A DNA stretch of 64,000 bases from Poecilobothrus nobilitatus. Taxonomy: Eukaryota; Arthropoda; Insecta; Diptera; Dolichopodidae. The notes under the pieces were generated by a model that searched no databases, was not told the origin of the DNA, and saw only the letters and a list, made by a program, of their open reading frames with translations. The stretch covers positions 209,486,965 through 209,550,964 of the forward strand of contig OX352774.1 in NCBI GenBank assembly GCA_947095535.1, written 5' to 3'. Positions within the stretch are counted from its first letter, which is position 1. Every line of letters begins with the position of its first letter. Made by a program: the position numbers and the translations under genes. Positions 26,681-41,600 of the stretch are shown here, in pieces.

Positions 26681-29600
26681 TGTGTATAATCAATTACAAA
26701 ATAAAAATTTAAGTAAAAAAAATGATTCAAAATAATATTACTTTTCGTTTCGTTTTCTTAAGGTCAAGAAAAATATTATTCAAGTGGAAGTAAAATAAAA
26801 TATTAAGTTAAATATTAAATGAAAAAAAATTCATTAAAACTCAAGTATTCATCAAGGAATGATTCAATTTTCCTTATATTAATTGATTTTTACAATAATA
26901 TAACAGTATATATATATTTTTAATTTTAATTTTTTTTTTTCGCTTGATTTCATTTTTATTTCTTTTATCCTAAATATTTTATAAATATGCCATTGTCAAT
27001 AAGATTATTTTCTTATTTCATTTTCAATTTTATTTTTAAAAAATAAAAAGAAATTTTTCAAGAACAAGAAATTATATGATTTTTGTATCATCGTCTAACC
27101 ACTTTGTCCTATTTTGTATTAGAATTTCAATTAAGGACTTAGAACTTCTCATTGACTTTAACTTATAACTAATTTTAGATACTATTATTAAATAAAGCAA
27201 TATTTAGGTTAAATTTTATTAAACAGTATTAAGATGAAATCAAATTTTTCGGTAATCTTATAAGCCGCATATTAGTATGCCAAAGAACGCGTCCAAAGAT
27301 ATGAAAATAACTGGTTAACTTTTAAACAAAAACCTGTTAGAAATATCTTTAATCTGGTAAAAATTACATACTTAAGATGAATCTTTTAATTGAAGCATTA
27401 ATAGCACGAATAGAAAATTATAATATCTACTCGAAAATTAGTCAAAATTTTACTCTTTAAGATGAGTCAAATATTAGATATTTAGAACAAAACAAATTAT
27501 GTATTAGAAGAAGAGATATTTAAAAGTAGCAAAAAAGGATACCAAAGAAAAAGACAGTGTGTCAAAAAAGAAGTTAATCAAAGTTTAAATATGTAGCTAT
27601 CAAGATTTATTCTTATAAAGGCTAAATTTAACATTGAATTATAATGTCACCATAATCTCATTCAACAATAACGATTCTTACAATTCTTAAATCATTTCAC
27701 AACTATTTAATTTTAACAAATTTTGAAGAACAAATTACGGAGCCAATTGCTTTTTTCGCCTTTTTAGCAGTCTAAAAATATTTTTAAAATAATACTAGGG
27801 CCTCGGTGCCTTAGTGGGTAAGAGCATATAAAATACGCTGTAAACACCGAGGGAGTGTGGGTTCAAATCCCACACACGTCGTAAGAGTTATTCCCCCTTA
27901 CGACATTTGCAGCCACGCCTGAACAGTTAAGCTGTGTAATTTCCTGTCCACATTTATGTAGCAGAGAAATGCATTAAAACAAAAAAATAATACTTTAAAT
28001 ATTAAAATTAAGTAAAATACTGATGTTTCAATAGCGAGAAATATTTAAATTTCTTCTTGGATTCACTCTTGAAATATTATTTTAGTGCTTCCTGATTGGT
28101 TATGAATATTAATGAAAAAATCAGTTTCATTACATTTCTTTTCTTTTTAATGTTTTTTTTTTTTTTTTTTTTTTTTTTGTAGATGATTAAATGAGAAAAA
28201 TGCAAATTTGCATAATTGATTATCTACCTGACACCTTAAAAACCATTCTTAAATCTTTTTTTTTTTTTTATAAATAAAATTCAATCATTTTGAATTTTCT
28301 TTAAAATCTTACTTTTAACTTAAGAAATGATTACGTCATTCAAAAGAAATACATAATTTAAATTTTGTGATCAAGAATGTGATAATAAAAAAGAAATTTT
28401 CGAAAGAAGAAATATAGTAATAATAATAAGATGAAAAGCACTAAGGATACTTATGCACCATAATAAAGAATTCTTCTTTTTTTTTGAATTTTAGATATGA
28501 TAAGATATTTTTTATATTGAAACAAAATTAGGAGGTAAGCAGAATAATATTTTATAAAATATATTAAAATGAATAAGCAAAGAAATAATCAAATATATTT
28601 ACATTAAGAGGAAAATATTCTCTATCACATTATATTATAATAAACATAGAAAATTATTAACATATTTTATAAAGTGTAAAATGAGTTTTATTGTTCATAT
28701 TAGGCATTTAAATCAAGAATAGGATAAAAGTATTTAATCTCTGATTTGAATTCAAATAGAAACAATTCAGTTTTTTTGTTGGAAAAAAAAAAATGTTGAA
28801 TGAAAAAATTGTCGAAAAAAAAGATTGGTATCCATAAAAATAATGCTGGTATTCTATTGGATTTTTGGGATTTTTGAGTTGGTAAGAAAATTAGGATTTC
28901 AATAATTTGTTTTCGAGAGTTTAGGGCTGGTAGTTACTACTATTTTCAATATTTTTGTTGTTAATATATGTACATAAGTGTACAAAAAATGTTTAAAACT
29001 TAAATAGAAATAGAAATTTTAAAGTCGGTTAAAAAATCAGAGCATCAATAATTTTTTTAGCGGGAGCTTGGTTATTTACTGTTTTAATTACTACTAGAAC
29101 AAATTAAAAATAATATTAATATGTACTTCTAAAGATATATACATTCAAATAGGTAAAATACAAAAATTTGAAAATTCGGAATATCCTCAACTACCACCTC
29201 AATAAAGTTTTTATGTGCTTAGACCTCTCGCCACTTCTCATATTTAATAGACCTAATTTCTAGATTTGTGCCAACTGAATACTGTGTATATATCACTTAA
29301 AAATTACACAAAACAACTTTTTGATTAAATATGAAAATATAGAAATTTTTAATGGATATTCTAATTGAATATAAATTATAAAATGAGATTTCCAATAGGT
29401 GTAGCTTTATCTTTATTAATGTTTAAAACAACCTTTTTCACAAAAAAAAATGTTAAATTGACTCTTAGAAATCATTATACTATTATCCTATTTTAAAATT
29501 CTTTTATGGTCAGCTTAATTTTTTTTTCCTAACATAATAGGTATAGTCTTTAAAATTATAATTCGCAAAGCGTGTTTAAATGTATTTAATCTCCGTTGAT

Positions 29601-32600
29601 AACTAAAAATATTACGGTATTTTAATTACGAATAACCATTTTCCAATCTCTTATTTTTTATTATTTTCTTTTTAAATATACGTTTACATACTTGCCCTGT
29701 GACCAAACAGGGTTGTCCCATATTAGTTCTTAAATGATTAACTAAACTCTTATGACTAAATCGCTGCAATATCGTTAATGTAACTGGACTTTTAACGAGA
29801 CGCTGTTCAAAATGTGCGAACATACCAAAAGGTTACAACTTTTTCGACCTGTTGAAGGTAGACTTAATCGATTTACAGCGCTATAGTTTGTGAAATAAGC
29901 TCTAAATGGTCTAATTAGACGAAAAAGTTTAATCTAAAGTTTGACAACAGGCGTAAACTAACCAAAAGTTGCATCAGCTGTTTCTTTCTATCTACCTACT
30001 TACCTAGATATGCATTTTCTTTAAGATATGTTAAATTAAAAACAAAAAATTAATTCAAATTATTTTTTTATGTTAAGATTTATGAGAATATTTTTAAATT
30101 TTCTATTTAGACTTTAAATTTACGTAAACCCAAAAACCGCTATTTTTAAATACAATAAATATGGATTCAATCAATTTTTCAACATTTCAACTAAATTTGT
30201 TTTTTTTTGGAATTTTAATTGATTTTTATATGCTTAAGGATAAAAACATAACAGATTTTAAATCTCAGCCAGAACATAATTGTTTTTATATTGTTTTTCT
30301 TTTTTTTTGTTTTTTAAATCAATAAATCATGACTTTTTTTTTTATTATAATGACGCAATATGATGGCGTATTTCCTTTAATTTATATTATAAACTTTAAT
30401 GTTATTTTATTTTGTTTTTTTTTTGTTTGTTTTTTTTTTCTGCAAACAAACTTAATATATTATATACTACATATTTTGTTATATTTCGTCACTCAAACAT
30501 ATTAAATCAGCTGTTACATTGATGTACTTTTTTTTGAACATACAATTTTATCCTTCAATTCCTTAATACTGTTTTTTTTTTTGTTTATACAATTTTTTCC
30601 AAATATTTTAATTTATTTTTATCACTTTCATCTGTATTTTGTCGAAAACGATTTTCAAATATTAAAGAATGAAATAAATGGTATATCTTAAGATATTATG
30701 TAAATACATTATTGTCATATATGTACTTACAATAATACATAGTATGTTATATATATAATAAATTTACAAATATTGATTTTATTTAAACATTATATATTTA
30801 ATTTGTAAACTCAAAATCAATACGATATAATGAATTCCATGATAATATTTATAACTGCTTTTAACTTCTGGTTCATACGTCATTAAAAAAAAATTTTTTA
30901 CTAATTTGCATAAATTAATTTCTTTAGAGGCCATTTGTAAATTTCCAGTAATCATAAATGCAAACTATCAGACTTGATTTCAATCAATGAATCAATAAAA
31001 ATTATGAACCAATTAGAATTCTACAGAAAACAGTGTACTAAAATGTTTCGAATGAAAACTGCGAAATTTGTAAAAAAAAATATCAAAGCTATAAAGGTTT
31101 CATTAATATTAAAAATAATAAAAATTTATCTCCATTATAAAGTTTCACAATCATATTTAATATTTCCGTTTTCCAATTTTGTTTCCAATGAAATAGTTTT
31201 ATAGTTCTAAAAGTTTCATTGTTAATTTTTTTTTTTATATTTGACATAAAAGTTTTAAAACAATAAAAGCTAGAAATCAGAAAAGGAACCAAATTTAACA
31301 GGATTTTAAAATTTATTAGAATTCTATTCTATATTCGCCAATAAATATGTAAGTGTATTCTTTTTAGGTTAAAAAAAAACGAAAATTGGAGATTTACTTT
31401 ATTTACTTCCACAGTTTTGAAAAATTACAATACGGTTATTTTTAAAAAAAAACTGTCCTACAATACGTAATAATTTACAACATTTTAAAATTAGCATGAG
31501 AATGATGATGTTGCTAAAATTTAAACTTTTGACATATTTATAGTAATGTTATTTTTAACTTAAACCCAATCCCTTTTAATTTTTATTTTTTATAGTTTCA
31601 TTCTTTCAATCCAAAACTAAATATCGCGTGACAAATCATTTCCTCTTTTAAAGTAGAATATCCTTCTTTGAATTTATTTAGATTTTCAGTTTTTTTTTTT
31701 GTTTTTTTTTTTCCTTTGGTAATTTTTTTTATTATTCTAATCTTAATTTTTTATTCTTCTAAAAAAAAATAAAAAAACTATTTTTGCCCACAACAAAAAA
31801 GAAAAAAAAAATCAAAACATTATAAAAGGTCTAGGTCAGAAAACTTATGGCAGCAAGTACTAATATGGAAAAAAAGGACAAATTTAAACTTTACTTACTT
31901 AAAAAACTATAAAAAAAAAAAATAAAAAAATTTAACTTTAACTCATTCAAATGAGTTAAATACAAAGTTAACGAAATAAAATCCTTAATAATCCTTTAAA
32001 TACAACATTTTGTAAGTTCTAAACGTCAAACTTATTCAAATGATTTGTTTTTGTATTTTTTTGCTTTTTTTTTGTCATTATCGTCTTGAATTTATTCCTT
32101 TAGCAGTGATATAACTTATATAAATATAATGAAACATAAACTTTACGATGACACAATTGAGTTAAAACTAAAAATAAAAATATATATTTATTTACCGTTA
32201 ACATAATAACATTAATTTAAAATTTGTTTATATTTAGAATGTTACATATTTTTTTGCAAAAAATAAATGACCTAAAAGTATGCAATAATTATCATTGAAA
32301 CCAAATAAATAATAAATAATCGGTTCTTGCTTCGGCAGAACGTATACTAAAATTGGAACGATAAAGAAAAGATTAGCTTGACTCCTGTGCAAGGTGCTAA
32401 TAAATAATCGAAAGGCCTCTCGAATTTCAAGTTCAAATACTGCGCAGATAGCAAATTTTTTTAATTGAAAATAAATCCAACCTCTTGCAACCAAATCAAC
32501 CAAATATAGTGTAAATATTAATAGAATATGAATTAAAAAGTTAAAGATAAGAAAAAAAATAATTTATTTATAGAAATAGTTTTTTTTACTTGTTTTTATT

Positions 32601-35600
32601 TATTTTTTGTATTTCTGCAATCAAAACTAACCCAATAAAAAAAAAATACAAGGACACTAAATAAAAAAACAAAAAAAAAAAATATAAAATGTCTTTAAAT
32701 GAATTGGTAATAAAGTTGTAATGACGATAATATTAAACGACAATAATAATTAAATGAAGTATAAAAACCTACTTTACCATATACTTTTAAATATACATGT
32801 TATATTACATTACAAAGTGTCCTTCAAATAATATTATCTATATACCTTTATATAATAAAGAAAAAAATAATAATGTAATTATTAATTTTTTTTTTTTTGA
32901 AATAACAGATACATTTAAAAATAAAATTAATACTTCTTAAAATTATATTATTAGTGTACAAAATAAAATGAATGGCACATCCTTAGAAATCTAATGCATT
33001 GGTAAACTCACATTTATATAATATAACTCAACCGATTTATAAAAAATTTACAATACTTAGGTGACACTCTGTCCATTATATAAGATTATTTATTTAATTT
33101 TGTATGATTATCCTTACAATAGGATAATTATAGTACATTTTTTATGATTACTATAGTTTGTGCTTTTATTATTATTGTTGTTATAATTTGTTAAGGTGTT
33201 TTTAATTTACATTTTAATATGAGGTGTATTTCAATTTTAATGTGTTGTAATAATAAGAAATGTTTTACAATTTAATAAAATTGATGATTATATATTTTCA
33301 TTTTCTCTCATTTTCTTTTTTTAATTATTTATTTGTTGTTTTTTTTGTTTTTTTTTTTTGTTTTTATATATAAAAGTATAAACGAGTAAAAGTATATATA
33401 CTTTTGTCTTTAAAATAATTTTGAGTAATATTGTTAAAATGCAATTATTTAAATTATTTATTTCCTGTTTTTATTAACTTTGTGAAATATATAATTAAAT
33501 GATCACAAATGATGATTCGTTTAATAATAAAACAAAAAAAAATATATAAATTTTTGAAAATTTATTGCAATTTTGCAAAGTTATTAAATTATAATGAAAA
33601 GAAATATTAGTAAAAGATCCAATATAATGTTTCATTATCATTTCCTTCTCTTATTAATGTTTTTATAAATTTATTTATTGATTTCTATTTATTATAATTA
33701 TGTTGTATTGAATATTCAACTAATTACGTTTTTTATTATTTTTATTCTCATTATTTTCATTCACATTTTACAATTATATTAATTAAAGGGATATAAAAAC
33801 AGTTTTTGCTTGTAATGATCTAACAAAAAATAAAACTCTTTTATTAAGGAATTTTAATTTTTTTAATTATAAAAGTTTTTTCTTTTTTTTTTTGTAAAAA
33901 TAACAAATTAATCATATATTTTATCAAAGGTATAAAAATTAATTTTTTAAAAGTTGTTTTGACAACATTCTGTATAACTAAAATCATTTTCATTAAAATT
34001 TCCATGATATTAAATAAAACAAACAAAATCTAAAATGTAAACTTTTTATATTATGATATCTAAAGTAAACTTGAAGTAAATAAAATTATACAATTTTCAA
34101 AAAATATTATATTTCAACTTAAACTCAAGTTAATTTTACTAGAACAGAAAAGTTTGAAATAATTTCCCAAAAAGTTTTCATTGCAATTTTTTGGAAATTT
34201 ACGTAATAATAAAGTTAAATAACAAATGCAATTATGCTCTTCAGGTAATTTATTTTCATTTTATATTTTAAATTATTAGCAATGTTAAAAAAAAAAAAAA
34301 AAACAAAAGAAAAAATAACAATATAATACAACCAAACAGTTATGAAGAAAGTTAAAAAATTCATATCCTCGTATATATAAAGAAAGTAACGCATTTTCTT
34401 TATTTATTCCCTTTAGATTTTCTATCTATTTATGAATAAAATGAATATATGTATATAAGTATGAAAATAAAAAGTTTTACATTTTTTTTTTATTTTTTAT
34501 TTTCTCATAAAATATTTTTTTTTTTACTTAAGTAAATAAAAAACAAACAAAAATACAAAAAAAAAATTTTTTTACACTTACCGTTAATAGAGAAATATTT
34601 AAAATAAAATGTCGAGCCGTTTTATTAGTACATATAAGTTCTTCTTCTAGAACTTGAACAGTCAATGATTTAAATATTTAATGTATATATACATAAGTAA
34701 AAGTAATTGCTATGTGATATATCTACTTCAAACATATTGATCAGCTGTTTTTACTATTAGTATGATATTTATTAATGTTGCTCAATAATATTCTATGTCT
34801 ATCCAACCAATAATTTAGTGATTAAGAATCATAATTTACATTCGAAAGGTTTCGGCAAGTTATTTTTCTTATAATAATATATAATTAGTATAGTATAATT
34901 AATAATATAATATAATTATATAAAAAATAAGTATCTATATAGCCATATATAGCATTTTCTGGTCAAATTCAGGTATTTATTAAATATTCTCAGGTATTTA
35001 CTAAATATATTCACGTTTTTACTAAATATATTCAGATATTTACTAAATAACTTCAGATTTTTATTTCTGGAATTCAGAGTTTTACTAAATAAATTCAGAT
35101 TTTTACTAAATAAGTTCAGATTTTTGTTTTTGGAATTCCGATTTTTACTAAATAAATTCAGATAATTTTTTTGATTCAAAAATTGTAAAAATTAAAACTT
35201 TTCTATTGATAAACATGTAAAAATTCTTTAAAATATCGACTTATCTCACTTTGGTAGGTACCAGGTAGGGTAACATTAACATTGATCAAATAAATTGATT
35301 AAAACCACAAACTTTCACTGTGGTTATTCAAACTTTGGCCACCTATTTTCTCATAGTTGATTAAAACAATTAACGTTGACTTAATTTTGCAAAAATTTCT
35401 ATTTTCTAGCTAAAATAGGTACTTTAATTTTTATTACACTTTTAGTGTTAAAAAATGTTCAAAATTAGATAAGTCGACGGTAAATGTTTTTCAGAATGTT
35501 TGCATGTTTATCAATAGAAAGCTTTTCATTTTTACAATTTTTGAATTAAAAATATTATCTGAATTTATTTAGTAAAAATCGGAATTCCAAAAAAAAAACC

Positions 35601-38600
35601 TGAAATTATTTAGTAAAAATCTGAATTCATTTAGTAAAACTCTGAATTCCAAAAACAAAAATCTGAACTTATTTAGTACATACCTGAATATATTTAGCAA
35701 AAACCTAAATATAATTAGTAAATACTATAAATAATAATATCATTTCATAATACTATATAAAAATAAAATACTTCATATACAACATAATAGATGGCGCACA
35801 AATAAAAATATTTGTGTTTAATAGTATTGTAAAATAGAGGGCCCAGAGTAATCAACGGCTTATAGTAAAACTAAAGGTTTCAGAAACTGAAGCTAAATAT
35901 TAATAATAAATGACTTAGTGAATGCCCTATGCTTTTTATAGCAGTGGAAAACAAAAAAAAAATCAAATCACAATATATGTTCATTGGTCCGATCCACTTA
36001 ATATTTTATAATGCTTAATCAAATTTTTATAAAGCTACAAGTTTTAAAACAGAAAAAATCTAGCATAATTTTTTAAAATTATTAATAAAAGAATTTATAA
36101 TATATATTTGTTTCTTATACTTTTCTTTTCTATGTAACTTTTTATTCTTTTGCGAAAAGTTATACAAAACGTGAAATTAAACGATTCAAGAAAATTTTTA
36201 AAACTTTCTTTTTATTCAAAAATTTAACTTTTTTCTTATTTTTATTAAAAACAAAAATCATATTATTTTCTTTTATTATGTATTATTTATTTTTATATCT
36301 TTTCAAATAACCAAAATAACTATAAGAAAAAAAATAAGGAAATTGTTGTTAATATAAAAAAAAAATATTGTTTTATCGTACCAAAATACTTACCAAATTA
36401 TAAAAAAAAAAAAAAAAGTATACTTGTTCTTAATAAGATAATCTGAAGGACAAGATGATCGTAAATTATTCTCCAGTTTATCTGAAAATTAACAACTACA
36501 AATTTTTTACCTTAAATTTTTTAAAAAAAAATATATATAATTTATTAAGAATTTCGACACGTTAAATTTTTAGACAATAATATCTAAATAAAGCAACAAC
36601 TTAAAATGAATTTATACACATAAATAAATTTTTTTAGTATTTTAAACAAAATTTCTACTTAATAATACCTATACATAATATTACAATAATAATTTTAGTA
36701 GGTATAATTTTAGCAGTGAAAATAGCAAACACCAACAGTATTGTTACACCAACTTTTATAAATATTTATTTTGGTGTTATTAAAAAACTTTTTTTTTTTT
36801 TGTTTTTGTATTATATACACTCATGCATACACAATACAAAAAAACAAAATATACACAATATGTATGTAATATAATATTCTTTTTTTTTTTGTATCTTTAT
36901 TTTTTAAAAAGAAAATAAATTTTTTTTTTTTATTTTATTATCCTGTACATAATTTTTTGCACAAACTTGAACGATTTCTCACTATTAATATCCTTATACA
37001 AACGTCATCAACAAAAGTATACAAATAAACGTTTGGCAACATTTCATTTAGTTACATTATTGTTATGTTTTTTTATTTGGTTGTGTGTTGTGTTTGTATT
37101 TTGCTTAAATTGTGTGAAAATTGAAAAATATATTATTTTTATTTGATAAAAATTTTTTAAATTTTCCACTTTTATTGCTTGTAAAATTAATTTTAAATTC
37201 AAAATATTTTAAAAAATAATCGATTTTTATTTTTAATATTAAAATGTTTCTAGAAATCTGGCAAATAAAAAGAAATTCTTATCTCGTTCAATTTTGTCTT
37301 TGGCAATACGCCAATGAATTTTACATTTAAAAAGATTAATTTCATCGTATAATTTAAAACTTTTATATAATATTAAATGTTTAGAATCTATACATTTTGT
37401 TTCTATGGCACGAATTTCGATTCAGAGGTAAGGACTCTTCCAAATTTATATTTTAATATGTTAAGCTTAAAATGCATTATCTTAAGTTTTATTTATCCGG
37501 TAATAAGATTTTTGTAGTTATTCAACTTAATCTATTGTCAAATTGAATAGATACCTCAAATTTTAAATATTTTTATTTAAATATTATTATTCAACTTTTT
37601 TTTCGGGAATACTTTGTCTTATATCTTATAGTATCTATATTCCCAATACAGAAAATTTCGAACAAAATATGTATATATGAAATTTTTATAAGAAATTTTT
37701 TTTTTTATTTTTCTATTTTATTATTCTTTTATTTTATTTTTTTTTTTTGAATTTTATTCCACTTGGAAATGTTCACCACTAATTTAATAAGAATAAGCTG
37801 ATCAAATTTAACAAAGACACAACAATAATATAAATAAATGGGATTTGAATGTAATGAAAAGAAAATTGTCAAATAATTAAATGGGAATAGCAACAAAAAA
37901 AAAAAATTAATGAAATTTTATTTTTCCTATGGTGAATTATAAAGAAATTTTGTTTTATTCTTCTTAATTTTAAATTTATATAATTTAATTTTCTTTCATT
38001 CAAAATAAAAATGGAAGTAACAGCCTGTTAAATTTTTATTAAAAACGATAATATGTATAATTTACAAAAAAAAAAATTAGAATTTTAATGAAAATAGTAA
38101 ATTAACCTTGAAACACAGTCAACCAAAAGTATAAAAAGATCAATCATATTATCAAATAATTAAATTTAAATATGATAACCAAATATGTGATATAAATGAT
38201 ATCAAATATTCGAAATAAATAGCCTCCATTGAATGAAAAATGTCATCACAACCTTATAAAATGTATAAGTTATGCTCTTTTGAAATATTTTCCTATTTAA
38301 TTTTTTTATCTTTTTGATTATTTGCACAAACAGATTTAAATTTAAACTAAATTTAAAAATATTTTTATCATTTATCAAATATTTGCTTATTTTTTCGTTT
38401 AAATTTTTAGATTTTAGTTTATTTCAAAAACCACATTATGACCCCAGTTTATATATTTGATTTTTTTTATCCTTTTTATCCAACTATAAAATTTAAGTAA
38501 AATATGAACTAATAATTTTTAATGGTTAAATTAAAGATTTTCACAAAAAGAATTTTTTATTTTGTTAATAAAAAAATACAACTATTCAAATCGTTTTTCA

Positions 38601-41600
38601 AAACAGTTAAAAAAATCAATTCCATATTTTTATATTAGTATATAAGTTTAAAATAAAGTATCCTTATATATATATATATATATATATATGTATACAGAAA
38701 AAAGGCAAAAGTTCTATGAATAGGATATCATTTTATTAAATTATCTAGTATATTTATTTTCTTAAATATCCTGCTCCAACTAAAAGATGATTATAAAGGA
38801 AATTTGCAAAATAAAAAATTCAATTTTTTTTTATTCAAAAACCAAAAAAAAAAGGTTTTTAAGTTAAAAGCATTTCCAAATAAAATTTCACTTTAAAACA
38901 CTTTTTGTAACACTTTTCTTTTAAAGTTTTTAAATAAAATCTTAATTTTTAGAACAGAAATTTTCTAATAATTTAAAAATAGTTTTATAACGGGGCCTCG
39001 GTAGCCTAGTGTGTAAGAGCGTATAAAATACGCTGTAAACATCGAAAAAGTGTGAGTTCGAATCCCACACACGTCATAAAAGTTATTCGTCCTTACGGCA
39101 TTTACAGCCAGCTACAGGAAAGGCTGTGTTATTTATGTGATAGAGAAATGCATTAAAAAAAAAAAAAAATAGTTTTATGTTAAATTGAAAATAAAAAATT
39201 TTTGTTCAATATTTTGATATAATCTAAAATTTGTAGTTTTACTGATTCAGTACAAAGAGTTCACTAACTTGATTAATTTTAGTACCAACAAGTTATTTAT
39301 TTTTACAAATTTTGAAATTCTAATATAATAATTTCATTTAATTAATATTTTAATCTATCACCACGGCTACTGAGAATGCTATACAGTTAAGAAAAGCTGT
39401 TAACACATATAAAATTATAATGTTGAAGTTTTAGTTTTTGTATTTTATTTTTAAAAATTTGTACATGTCTGAAAGTTCTAACTAGCCTTCCGGACTTATG
39501 AATGAAGCAAAATTTTGCAAAAATTTTGCCTTTACATTTCGATAAAATTAAATACTATTTTGCACAAGCAATTTGAACCTATTTAAAAATAGGGGTTTTT
39601 TAAAATTGAAAGAAGTGTTACTCATAATGGATGGAACTACAAAAGAAAAAGTTGTTCTACAACACTAATGTTTTTAAATCACCTATCCATTGTTAAAATT
39701 TCATTGTTCTATCTTAAACCGTATAGAACTTTTGTAAAAAGACAGGCAAACGAACGGAAAGAATAAACTAATAAGTAAATTTTTTAAACTTTTTTTTTGA
39801 AAAATGTGCTAAAAAATTAAAATTTAGTAAAATTACAAAATTATGAATGCTATAAAAACTGCTCTAAAACATTTAACTTGCCTTATATCTTAAAAATTGA
39901 AATATCATTACTCTAATAACTTTCGTAATATTGGAGCATCTGGTTTGTTTTATAGAGATGCATACTTATTCTATAAAAAAAATAAAATGTTGATTAAAAA
40001 CTCAAAAAAATATTTCTAACGTAATATTATAAGGGATTTATATTTTCATTCCAACACTGTGACGCTTCTAAAGTTCATATGGTCAGTCTTTTATTTTTTT
40101 TATAATTATAACATTTTTTTTTTTCTGCTTTATCATTTTCTTAAGGAACATTGGGCTTTCATAAAACCTCTTCAATTTTTCCTATCATGTTCCAATCTTT
40201 TTACTTCCGCCCAAGATTTTCCACTATTCTCTATATCTTTCTGCACACTTCTTTTCCAATTCGCTCGAAGTCTGTCAACATCCTTCCTGTCTAAAGTTTG
40301 ACTTGACTTGTCTAAAGTTTGACTTGATTTAAAAATTCCTGTCTAAAGTTTGACATGCCATTCATATTGTTGGGCGTCTGAGGATGTGACCGATCCATCT
40401 CCATTTCTTACTTCTTTCGATATTTCAGTTTCGATCGGGCCTTCACTGGATAATAGCCATAACTCTTCGTTGTGTAGTTACTCTTCTTGGCGAGAAGATT
40501 CATCATTCATTATTCTTAGATACTTTGGTGATGATCTGTAATTTTTGAATGTTGGTACGGGTTACCAATCAGGTTTCACTTCCATATAGTATCACAGATT
40601 TTACGCAAGAATTGAATATTCTGATCTTTGTCTAGTGGACTATATGTTATGTTTTCCATATTCCCAATAATCTCACAAAGACCCTTTTGTCTTTGATATT
40701 CTGTGTTCTATATCCCTCGTAGTTCCTCCATCTCTTGATATTATGCTTCCAAGATATATTACACAATTTAAATTGTACTTTTATAGGTTCATAACAAACT
40801 TACCCTAAAAATTTTAATCATAAATTTATTGAAATCAAATAGAAAATCATATATACTGAAACTCAAAGAGAAAATGAAAATGAAATTACTAAAGCAAAAA
40901 TTAAAAGAACTATTGAAACTTTTATGTACAATATTACAAAATATTACAATGTTGATTTCTCATCATTTTTCTTCAAGTCTTAAAATTAATATTAATTATT
41001 TTTGTATGTTTTTTATTTTTTTCATTATTTTTTCTTTTTCTTTAAATTTTTGTCCTTTAATTTAAAAGATGGAGAAAAAAAAAAAAACTAAATAAATTAT
41101 TACTCATAAAACTCAATTTAACAAAATTATTTTAATGACTACACATAAATATTATAAATTTATTTAATGTCTTAATTATTATAAAATATAATAAAGTTGA
41201 ACAAATTCTTTATTCTAAATTTATTTTTATGATGAAATTTTAAAATTTGTTAGAATTTTAACACTGCCTTTCAATAATCTGAATGCATCTTTTTATTTTA
41301 TATTAAATATTTAGTTTTATAAATAATTTGTTTTGAACAATTCGAATAATTATTTTTCAAAAATATTTATTAGATTTTTTTTTTTATAACAAGTGTCCTA
41401 AAGATTACATAAATTCAACGAAATTTTATATTAAAAATATCTTTTATAACTTTACTTTTTATATTATTGTTAAGATACTAGGATCTAACCTTAGGATAAT
41501 ATTTCTAAATGTTCGAACTTAATAAATTTTTTTTTGAAATATTTTCAATAAAGTTTTGGTATTGCAGATTACTTTATTATAATATGAAATTTTGAACAAT

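Noticed and set aside
29626..29823. Transposase or host exon on the minus strand
   Set aside because: The 65-codon frame shows no catalytic motif or known phrase, and no inverted ends or splice sites were found; left as unassigned.
34916..35179. Repetitive 87-codon minus-strand frame (NLFSKNLNLFSK-type)
   Set aside because: It is a translation of the tandem subrepeats in the arm of the hairpin element; the other frames look equally repetitive.
37385..37427. Exon-like island between TTTAG and GTAAGG, containing ATGGCACGAATTTCGATTC
   Set aside because: The length (43 nt) and the frame from its ATG do not fit the phase-0 exon 3, and inclusion between exons 2 and 3 would break the frame. No protein similarity is visible.
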